Assembly: GCA_948470475.1 (NCBI GenBank)
Contig: OX419337.1
Coordinates: 31,072,872 to 31,136,871, forward strand
Length of the DNA stretch: 64,000 nucleotides
Source of the DNA: Galaxea fascicularis
Lineage: Eukaryota; Cnidaria; Anthozoa; Scleractinia; Euphylliidae
Direction: 5' to 3'
Part shown: positions 23,580 through 35,500 of the stretch, piece after piece
Layout of the letters: the number at the start of each line of letters is the position of its first letter
Numbering within the stretch: position 1 is the stretch's first letter
Position numbers and translations under genes: made by a program
The notes under the pieces: model-generated
Seen by the model: only the letters and a program-made list of their open reading frames with translations
Told to the model about the DNA's origin: nothing
The model's database searches: none

Positions 23580-26500
23580 TGAGGTAATTCGGAGATGGCC
23601 TATTGAAATACAAAATGGCATTATATGCACAAATCAAGCAGACGACCTTTGGAGTTACTCCATTCCAATCAGAATGGACAAAATAATATCTTTTTCTCCT
23701 TGTGTGTTATCATTGCTCTATCAAGTAAACTTTCTCATCTGCCAATGAGCTATAGACATGAAACTGGAAACGAGACTTTTCACACAGACAACCTGGGAAG
23801 GAAAATGATTTGAGTAATGAAGGTTTGACTTCTGAGATTGCATTTATGGGTACATCTTCGCCCAAAAATGAGCTCTTTAAGGTCTCTTTTGGTGACAAGA
23901 CACTTAACGTCTTCCACATGAAGGTATTCATGGCTTAAAATATTCACCATCATCATCATTGTCATTCACCGTCATCTGCGTCAAGTTGGTGTATAAGAGA
24001 TTTCTATGCCAACAGAGGTTCTTGGGTCTGCTCATCACACAGCCTCCACCTAACCCTGGGCAGACCTCAGCACCGGAAAGTGTGTTCCCGACTCGTTTTG
24101 ATCAGTGTGTAGGTTCTTATATACCCCCTTTCAATTTTAGTTTGGAGGCATTGTAAAGTGGACAAGACCAAAACATCACTTAACATCAATGCCATATTTG
24201 ACCAAAACTCTTCTGGAAGTTCAATTCCTCATGGTTTGACTAACCTTCATAAGGCTTCAGATTCTTGTTCAACCAACAAGAGGAGAGGGATTAAAGACTT
24301 AGAAACAAGTGTACTAGTCTAAAAAAATTATTGAACCCTGAATAGTACCTGGATTGAATGGTGAGATAAATTGTTCTTCGCAAAGCCACAAGGTTTGTCT
24401 CTGTGTGATCAATGATTTCCATTTTCTGATCATCTGCAAAAAAAACAGCTCTTTAAGTGGGAAAGAGTAAATTCTATCATGGTGCAAAAGAGATTAGGCG
24501 AAAGGGGAGAGAAAACAAAATATTAAACATCAAGATAGAACAGTTCATCAAGGGAAAAATGGGTATTTTATCATGAGAGTTAGATTAATCTAAAATGACA
24601 AGTATGAATAGCCCAAGGAATATGTAATAAAATATACTTTGCACTAGTATAATGTTTCAAGTAAGAAAAGTTTGTTATTAAAAATTAATACAGATGCAGA
24701 AAAGAGATCCTTAACTTTTTTCTATCAGAGGCCACACCCAAATCTAAATGGAATCTATTAACTTTGTTGAGAAAAACTAAAACAATTATATAATTTAGAT
24801 TTTTGTGCCAACAATAATTTATTGTTAACCATCTAAGTATTAAATATAATTTGTATAGGAAATCGTACAATCTTGAGTACAATTAGGTATGAGTGATTTT
24901 GAAAGTTCTCAAAATTGCACGAGCCTTTTGGCGAGTTCAATTTGAGAACTTTCAAAGTCACGAGGATCTATTAATCACGAATAATTTGTACAAAAAGGTT
25001 GTGCAATTTTTTTATAGTTTGCTCAGCAAAACTATGAATTGTATGAAGTCGCGAAACTTGTAAATTAATTATTGCAAATTTTAATAAATAATTATTAGTC
25101 CAACAAATCATTCAAGAGAGTGGTAACTTCGGTTTATATTTATGTGCCTTTTCATCTAGTTTCACCGATCAAAACATTTAACTTTGCAACATTTGTCGAT
25201 TCTTATGCACTGTTGCCAAGGAAACTCAATAGGTACTCCTGCCGAGTACTATTTGGGATTAATAATTTATTGTACTGCTCTAAACGAATCAGAATTGAGT
25301 AATTTTGTTGAGTGTACTATAAATATTAAAATACCTTTAATCTCTTCGTCTTCATCATCATCATCATCGTCGTCACCGTCGTCGTCACCTGATGACTCGC
25401 CTGACTCACTCTCGCCAAGAATATCTAAGACATAAAAATGATGTAATAAATTGTGATGAAAGAAACAAAAATCTAAGAAACAAGTTAGGAAAATTAAAAT
25501 TAAAAAATTAGAAATGCAAATGTCATGCCACCAACCTCGTTTGATTTCTTTATACTTATCTTCGTTCTCCAAGAAATCAGGATCAAACTTGAAGATATCT
25601 GAGATAAACATACATCAACTGATTACATGCTAGTTGTGCAATGTTATCACAGGTTATAAAATAGAAAATCCCATTTACCACTTGTACAGTATTGATTTTT
25701 CACAGTATCAAAACACACTCACCCTTAGATGAGTATAGCCTGTATCCATCAGTGTTATCACAGGGTATAACATAGAAAATCCCATTTACCACTTGTACAG
25801 TATTGATTTTTCACAGTATCAAAACACACTCACTCTTAGGTGAGTGAGTTAAGTCCCAACTGACACATTCAGCAGTATACCATAACCTTAGCATCATTGC
25901 ACAAAATGTTCTTATTTCAATACTCAGTTTTTCAAGAAGTTACCTCATATTTTGAAAATGAAAATAATGAAAGATAAGTAGATTTAGTGGCTAAATATTT
26001 AAGACAACTTAAGCATAGCTTGTGTCCATCAAAGTGTTCCTTCCAACTTACTTAGAATTTCTTCAGCGTTGGCTGGTTCTTCTAACCGCAGCAGATGTGT
26101 TATTTGATCTTCCTCTTCCACAAGATCAAGTTCTTGAACAACAGCAGGGTGATCCTGTTCATAACAGCAGATTTCTATCTCTTAATGCATCATACAGAAG
26201 GATGCAAATGTGTATGTGTAGCTACTGGCATGAGCTTGATTGTATCAGTCTGCCAAGATCTTGGCACTTAAGCTGTAGTGACAACATGAAAAAGGTATGC
26301 CCACCTGAATCAGAGAGACCTCCCGGTGTCATTGTTAAGGGGCCCAGTACCAATACTGTATCATGGCACAGGGAACCCCAGTATGCTGGCTCAAGGATCC
26401 CCGTGCCATGACACAGGGGCGCCAGCTGAACATGCTGAGATGCCGTCAGGCCAAAAGTGGCCCATTAGTAATTTAAACAATAATTATTATTTTTATTTCA

Positions 26501-29500
26501 TCAAATAATTAGTAAGAGTATCTTCATTTTAGACAAGGTACTACCTGGAACTAGTGAGAGTGAACTGAACTATTTGCTTCATTCAATTATAAAACTAATG
26601 CTGGAAAATAAGACAATATTACTTGACAAGAAAAACTGGCATTTACTTCACAGTTACCTTAAATTTGTCCTTTCTTATGGCAAACATGACCTCAATCATG
26701 TACTGGACACGCTTGTCAATTTCTGCACTGTGAAGGATGTTCCTAAGTCTCTCAAACACAGCTGTGTCAAATAAAACACAATGATATATCAATTACAAAT
26801 CCCCAAAAAGAATACCAAACTAAAATAATTCAGAACTCAGCTGCAGAATTAGAATCAGGTAACATAAAAATGCATAGTCTTTATAGTTATTATCTGGTCA
26901 GGAGGCTTTGTGGTCAGTCCTATTTACAGCTGTAAATTATAGTTAATAATTCTAGTTTTAATCTCCTTTCATATAAAATCCTGATAAGATGACAATGTAT
27001 TACTTATTTTTTTGTTTAGAAAATCATTCACTTGTTCACTTACTTGCTTGTTTGCTTCCTCCCTCACTATATCATTTATTCGTTCATTCATTCATTCATT
27101 CATTGAAAACGGAAGGAAACTAATTCAGTTTAATTACTAGCCACTTCATTTGCCAACTGTCTCCAAACCAAACCAAATCTTGAAATGTAAAAACATACCA
27201 TGAACGCCACGTGAAGAGACTTCAGTTAGCTTCATTCCAACTTCCTTCAAAAATCCGATCTAAAAGCATTAAAGTAGATGAATAACAATCCATTCTCCAT
27301 TGCAGAGTACAAGGGAGAACTGGATGAACCTGTCTTCAATATATTTAATAAGCAAAACTCAGTGTTAATGACTATAAAGTTAGGTACTCACCGCAACCTC
27401 CACACTATCATCTGTGGGTTTGTGAAGAAGTAGTGTCAGAATCTCCAGTGCTAAAATCTCATGAGCCTAGCAATAACATATAAAACAAAATCATGAAATG
27501 TCAACAGTTGAACACTGATCTACAGTACAATTTCATTATTCACACCCACAAGGGGAGCACAGTGATATATATAATTATTCTGACTCTTGTTGTCTTTGTT
27601 GCCTCAATCAAGGCAAACTAATCTTTTGAATTTTGGTCTTAAGAATGGGTCATCAATGGATAACTTGAAAAAAAAATTATTAGAATGGGAGCCATTCTGA
27701 AATATGGTGTATACCCTATGATGATATTGCACACAAGTTTGTAAGGTAAGGCCCCCTCAGCTGATTTAACACCCCCTCTTGATTAAACACATCCCAGTCA
27801 CTTGATGTAACACTCTCCCATCATACTGGGTAATTTTATTGAATGTAATGTATCATAAAGGTAGATTTACATGGTATGATTTTGCCCTTGGCATGAGCAA
27901 GTTTTCTTAAGTACCATTCACACTACATGTATTTTGCTACAACTGTCATATGATTTCAAACCAACATTAAAACATTAGACAAAAGTGCTATTTGTCATGA
28001 TAATGACAAATTTTAAGTCACAGGTCATAGCTATAAAAGTTGTAAGAACATTCACAAAGCACAACTTTGGGCTAAGTTGAGTTGTATAAAATTATGTCAA
28101 GATGGATGTGACAATCAAACCATGTAAATCTGAGCCTTAAAAATGCTAAATACACCCTTAGTTAGTGAGTTTTCATGAGTAAGGGAGAGGAGAGTACTTA
28201 AATCTTAGCACCAGCCAAGTGACCCACAGGGTTACCATAGTACTGACATGTGAAAACCCAAACCCATACTCAGAGTTTACTAATAATCTGCTTACCACTT
28301 GTTGGTTGACCAAATGAGCAATAAATCTTGTGGACGATAAACAGGCTGCCTGGAGGACAGTAATACACAATGGTAAACTTTTAAATTTACTGTTTTACTT
28401 CCCTGGCAGTTTCAGTTAAATGGTTTCTGTTTGAAAGATGTTACGTTTCTTTCTATACCTCTACAATGCCTACCGGTACTTGAAAGAAAAAATTCTGAGT
28501 ACTTCAACTGATCACTTGTTTGGGTGCTCCACCACTGAGCTAAAGCAGACTTGTGAGAGCTACACTGCTGCTGGAGTCCATTAACCTTTTAGAGTGGCCA
28601 ATGTTTAATTTTTCCTCATTAATAGTAACACAGCTCAATCAAACTCAAAAGTGATCGACAACTGACAAAGGTCTTGATTGTTTAACAAATTCTCCCCATC
28701 ATTACCATAGAAAATGTATGGAAAGCACTGTGGAGAATCTACATGCTGGTCAATATCAGGATTTAAAGGGTTTAACCAGGTTTGTCAGTAGGTAGAACAC
28801 TGCCAATAGGTAGCACATGATGTGCAATATAATCAAGGTAAATAAAATCATGAAACTCAAAGATATTTTGGAGAGGAGCACGGAGAGGAGGTATACCTTC
28901 CCATGTCTTTACTTTGCTGCTTAAATAATAGTTCTTCTTTCTTCAGGCCTTTTTGAACACCTTCACGCAAAAAGGTCATAACTGACAATTTAACCTTTAA
29001 ATACAATTTCCTCCAAATTTGACTCAACTTTCATTTTAATAAATGAAACAAAACAACTTGTTCCTTGTGAACTGTTAATAGTTTTTTTTTAAAATAAGAC
29101 ACCTGCAATTGAACAGCAACTAGCACTGTTCTTATTTTTTTAACAATAAATATTACAAGTTATTATTAAAAATTTAATTCTGGCAATAACACTAAAAATA
29201 GGGCAGATGTACTATTTTTCATCTTCTTAGAAAATTCCTATCACAAAATAAGTGACAATACCTTATCATTCCTTCTGTAGGCTCGTCGGAATTGCAGTAT
29301 AAGGCGACGTAAAAGAAGTTCACCATTTTTGGGAAACTGCAACAGAAGAAAATAATTATCTGATACAGCACCAGTAAGTTGCACCTATTAAATGTTTAAC
29401 CTTAAGAGTAATACAACATAAAGCTGTTTTCAGATCTAAACCTAGTGATTTATTTATTGATTTTTTATTACTTTTTGGTTTTATTAAAATGCAATGTAAT

Positions 29501-32500
29501 TGTCAAAACAATAATATACAGTTATATATGCATTATTGACCAAGCTAGTTCAGGCAAGATGGCTGGATATATTGGCCAAGTTCTCTTTTTGCATTTTTAT
29601 GGACCAAGACAAAGTTAAGGTTCATAAGAATGCAAAAAGAGAACTAGGTCAATATTCAGCCATCTTAATTGACTGAACTAGCTTGGTCAATAAAGCATTT
29701 ATTATGGCATAAAGAACACTGAAAAAATGATCTTCATACTCATAATCATACAGTTATAAGCAAATTACTTGTTTGATGTTCTGTTTTCGTTGTTTTCATT
29801 CTCGTTGACACTTTTGGTTTTCTCGTTTTCTAGTTCCATCCCAACAGAGAAATCACACAAAATCTTTTTACTGCCATGGAAAATAAAACAAAAGAAAACT
29901 TTTGTGCACCCCCTTGGACTTCAGCAAAATTTTATTGTGGGAACAAAACAGGCAATCCTGAGCAGGCGATCACTCGCAGAGCTTGCCATATAATAATAGT
30001 CTTTAACAAATAACAAAAAAAAGTGGGGGTTTGTAAAAAGCATGTGACCACATCTCGCATTAATTAATTTTTAAAAATTCCAACTTCCGGCTCACAAATT
30101 TCAGAGAGGGGAAATTTATACTTCCAGATACATGGTAACAAAAGCACATTCAATTATTTAATATTTTGTGTCCACAAACCTTTGTGTTCAGAACAGCCAC
30201 AAGGGCAGCATATACATGAGTAAACGTTGGTGATGCAGCCTGAGCTCGGATGATTGACTGACAAAGTACACCTCTGAAACAGAAGGGTATGCACTTGTAA
30301 CCTGGGAAAGTTTCTCTGGTTAAGAGCCCTTCCATGGGATCATGAAAACAAAATATAACAACAGTCCACATCCAATGCAAAAAGTTAAACGTAAATGTAT
30401 CTTGCTGCACATTTTCTGCTAGGAACAATTTTGTTAAAAATGAAAAAAATATATTTAATTCAAATTTTTAAATAATGATGGTGAAAAGCATTGCTTTCTT
30501 CATGGATTTATTACTAACAATTATTATTTTTTTTTGTGCAGCAATGAGTCGCCAAATCACTTATGGTAACAAAACAACTAGGTGGCATGAATAATTTAAA
30601 AGGTCTTTTGATGGGCAATGTAGATAAGAAATACATTGTAAACAAAGACAGTAGTAAAGAAAACCAGCCAGCATAACACCACCAAACCAACATTCAACAC
30701 TTGTCACAGAGATCCTCTGACACACACACACTGAACAGGAACAAGTACACTGAATGCATACAGAATCAATACCTTCCTCGCACAATGTTCTCCTGAAAAA
30801 GCTCTCTTATGATGTTGCCAATGTTTGATGTGTTAACCTTTAATGGCAAATTAAAGAGTATTGAGCTTAATATCTTGAGCTACACTTTATACTTGTACAG
30901 TATTAATAATTATTATTTACTAATGGCAGATGTATACAACTGCCCGGTTGGCTCAGTTGGAGGGTTCATCTCCTACACCAGACCAGAGGTCAAATCATGT
31001 TTAAAGCATATTTAGTGGTTTCACATTTACTGTCAAATTAGTATGTGTAATCAAATGGTGACGAGTGAAATTAGGGAATAATTTCACGCGCGTTTTGTCC
31101 AAATTCTAATAATTTCCCGAGCCTTTAGGCGAGGGAAATTATTAGAATTTGGACAAAACGCAAGTGAAATTATTCCCTAATTTCACGAGTATACCATTTG
31201 ATTACCTATTAATATCATCGGTAACAAATTACGCTCACAATCGTGGGTTTTTGACTTGTTTATTGTATCGAGAACTCCACGTATTCAAATGTTTAAAGCA
31301 TACTTTCGGCTAAAGTTCACAATTGTTTGAATTTTTCGACAAACAGCCCTTTGAAATCCTTCTTGCTGTTTACAAAATGTTTCAAAGTTGAGTCAACTGT
31401 CAAATCTTCGTTACATGATTCGCTATAATTCGTCATGAATGAACTGAAAGCGGCGCCCGTGTAAAATCCGATCGCGGTCATCTGTGTATTTGTCTCCGTG
31501 TTAACACATTTTGAAGTATAAATTGTCGCTAAAAGTTTATTATATGGCCAAAGCAAACTGGGCTAGATGAAATTCAAGCGAAAATGTACAAAGTTAAAAC
31601 TTTAAGAGCTCGTAAGCACATCCATAACATCTTTGAACCTGGAGCGTCATCTTGGCACTAAACGTTGCCATGGCAATTTTGTAATTTCACATGTGAAATT
31701 ATAAATTAACTCTGAAATTTCGCGCCAAAATTAAGGAGTAATTTGTCACCCATGATATTAAAGTTTTGAACACAGCTCAGTGCTGGAAGTAATTTCCTTT
31801 CTTAATTATAATACGACTTTTGTCCTTTCAAATCCTCCTTTTGGTTGGATGATGTCCAATGACCTACTATTGTTTGACCAGCACTACAGCTATGAAATCT
31901 GAAAACAATTGAACAACTTTCATACAAACTGGACTAGATAAGTTAACAGTAAGTACATAACGTAAATAACACTATTGACAGAGTTAAAACGTTGTCTTGA
32001 GACTAAAAAAATCAAAACTGATATAAATGTTGCACTAAACAGAATGTTCCAATAACAAAAATAATAATGGGGGAAAGTATAATGTACATTTTACTGTCAG
32101 TCTCTGTTTACATACCTTGTTTACAAGACCATTGATGCTTTTCTTCAGAGCTTCCCAACTGAGACGCTGATAAGCTTCACTGCCATTCAGTAAATAAACA
32201 ACGCCATGATTTACAGCCATTCATTTACCACAGCACTGTATATTGTAACAGTAAATATTAAATGCAAATTCCAGAAAGTAACCACTATCCCACACAGAAG
32301 GTGTTATTGATTTGCAGCATGTTGACTTTACTATAGCCACTCACATGCCCGGCTATTTTTTTGTAAATCCCCATCTACTTTCCAAATTAGTGACAGCCCT
32401 TATTTGTATAAACATCAACTTGCAACTGATCCCCAGGTGGTTATCATTTCCCATATTCTCATGCCCTGTGTGCTTAACAGAGTAGTAATAATTATGCTAA

Positions 32501-35500
32501 GGAGAATTTAACTGATGGTCACTATTGGGGAGTATTTAGGGGTACAGATAGGGGATACACAGCTGTAACTTGCCTGCTCTTGTCTTGAATACTCTCTTGC
32601 ATCATTTTCAGTCTTGCTGGTGGAATGTATGCACCTCCTGGACACAAAATTCAATACGTCCTGTAGTTACTTGATGCTATACACACTGCAACCCAAGTTT
32701 GTTCTACTCCAACAGAAGTGTAAGTCAAATTGGACTAATGACAGATTCCGTAAAAACTAAAGGTGGTTAGGGCCCATTGCCCAAACTCCAATCAACTCAT
32801 CCACAAAAAGTAGGACCAACCATAGTGCAATGCTAGGAACTACATGTACCTTCCATACTCTTTACAAAGATTGTGTGGGTTCTGTTATGTCTCCTTCTAG
32901 TTTTATGTGGGGAGGTGAGATATGAAAGGCCAATGGCTTGAAGTTACTGCCCAATGACATGATTAGTTGAACTAAGACAGATGTTGATCACACAGTTAGG
33001 AAGATCTTATAGACATTATAGTGTAAAACATTAAATAAATAATATTGTAAGTTTGAAGCCAGGAGTCATATAATCGTATTAAGTACTAGTACTAATTGAC
33101 TACCATCCAGACGTTGACTGATGTTTCGATAACCTGAGCGGAAGTCGACATCAGAGTCAAGTGATTTACAAACCTGTATGTAATGTCAGTAGAAAATATA
33201 TTAAATACTCTGGTCATTGATATAATTGGTCAACAAAGTTGTGATGTCATTGATTGCCTGTCATTTACATGTATAAGTTGCATTGTAACTGGTAGGGAAG
33301 ACTGTACATAAACAGTGATTGGTGGGTTTTGATCCATCTTTGTTGGTCAAATGTCTGTATATGTATTGTCAAATTAACCTGAAATCAAATTTGACTTACA
33401 AATGCAACAGGGCTGTTATGAGAGTGAAGGTTAAAGGGGTTTGTGGTGATTGACCCACAGCAGTGATCATATACAAGAAACACGGGCACTTCAGGCATCA
33501 ATAATTCCTTCAGATATCAATTTGATGTCACAGTAATATCATATCGAACTATCATGCATATCAATGGTCTAAATCTCAAGCTTATTATCAGTGTTTCAGA
33601 GCCTTATCTCACTTTGCCACATGCATCTACAATACCGCTCAAAAGTTGACAGCCCTTACTCAAAACTCAACTCACTTTTGAGCAATCTACATGTATATAG
33701 TTACTGCACCCATGAGGGGCAAAGTCCAAGTAAGTTTCCAATGAAGCAGTAACTGGCCAAAGTTGTAATAAGGTACAGTCACTTACCTGTTTTGGTTAGG
33801 AGAGGGTTGTAATAAGGTACAGTCACATACCTGTTCTGGTTAGGAGAGGGTTATAATAAGGTACAGTCACATACCTGTTCTGGTTAGGAGAGGGTTGTAA
33901 TAAGGTACAGTCACATACCTGTTTTGGTTAGGAGAGGGTTGTATTAAGGTACAGTCACATACCTGTTTTGGTTAGGAGGGTTGTAATAAGGTACAGTCAC
34001 ATACCTGTTTTGGTTAGGAGAGGGTTGTAATAAGGTACAGTCACATACCTGTTTTGGTTAGGAGAGGGTTGTAATAAGGTACAGTCACATACCTGTTTTG
34101 GTTAGGAGAGGGTTGTAATAAGGTACAGTCACATACCTGTTCTGGTTAGGAGAGGGTTGTAATAAGGTACAGTTACATACCTGTTCTGGTTAGGAGAGGG
34201 TTGTAATAAGGTACAGTCACATACCTGTTTTGGTTAGGAGAGGGTTGTTAGGATCTGCCTTTTTCTTCGCAGGTGCTGCATTATCTTCAGTTTTATCATC
34301 CTTCTCTGCTGCTCCTTTTTCTGTTCCCTCTACTTGTCTTCTATCATAGCTGGAATCTTCACCCTGTTCATCTACTGGGTTACGCTTATTTCTCCCATGC
34401 TCATTCTCATCATCAGATGGTGTGTCACGCCGTCTTCTCTCAGATCTATAATCCCTCTCTCTTGTTCTTCTTCTATCATTATCTGCATCACTTTCGTCAT
34501 CACCTCTGCGTCTTCGTCTGTGTCGGTCTTGTTCTCTGTGATGTTCCCTTCTCCGATCAGAACCTCTCTCATTGTCGCTATCACTGTGTGTTCTCCTATG
34601 ACGTCTTCTATCATCGTCATCATCATCACTCCTACGTCGGTTCTCCTTATCTTCTTTACTTCGTTTTCTAGACAGAAGAGTAAAATGTATTTACATAATT
34701 ATTATATTAAGTATAATGTCAGATCTGAACAAAAAAATCCAGCAATCTGCCTTGTTGACAAGTTCCTTGTATGACATTGCATTCACCATGGATACTAGGC
34801 TATGAATATAAAGCAAAACAAAATGATGGGGTCCCTGCAGAAGGATGTGACCAGCACGCCAGAAATAAAATGTGTTGATTACCAATTTCTCTGTTGTTCA
34901 GCTCTGAAAATACTCAACTAAAAACAATTATTTGCCTCAGGCTCAGTGAATATTATCAAGTAATCTACAAGATGATTATTAGACCATACTTACTTTGCCT
35001 TTGGCAAACCTCTCTGTGACCACCACCTTCAGGACAGAGGAAAGTGGTTGTTTATATAGAGAGGTGGCTACTATGGGGTGGGCTAGGGTTTTAAGGAGAC
35101 CTTTTTTTGAGGGGGGTGGGAGGTGGTTGACAATTTTTTTGATTCTTATTGCAGCATATAAATTAAAGACATAGCACCATCAAAATGCATATAATCAATA
35201 AAATGGAAACCAAAGCTTAATGTTAGTCATAATGAAAAAATATAAACAAAACAAAACAAAACAAGGTAAAACTAAGTTTTAGATTTTGCATCAGCTTCAT
35301 CTTACACGACAGTGACATCTTTGTTGCTTATATCAGGTACCTTGAATAGCTTATTCTGACTTTGTGACTATAGTCAACATGAACTTTTACAATAAAAACT
35401 GGGGCTTTGGTATATACTGTCATTAATTAACTGGCCATTGTGGAGAGGTTACTCTGGAAGTTGGGACGTGCTTTAGTGGATGTTGCTGTTGTGGAGAGGT

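Noticed and set aside
26022..26411. 129-codon plus-strand frame
   Set aside because: It overlaps CWC22 exon 14 in antisense and continues into a small palindromic intron sequence. No family signature.
28515..28560. Possible tRNA or SINE A box on the minus strand (TTTAGCTCAGTGGTGGAGC)
   Set aside because: No B box at the right distance and no cloverleaf.
33781..34230. CRISPR-like appearance of the 44-bp array
   Set aside because: Units are directly adjacent without spacers, and the DNA is clearly eukaryotic. It is a minisatellite built on a splice junction.
34273..34774. Two long plus-strand open frames rich in histidine, leucine or isoleucine
   Set aside because: They are antisense to CWC22 exon 4, whose R/D/S-rich codons read as open on the other strand. 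The minus-strand exon is supported by splice sites and phase.
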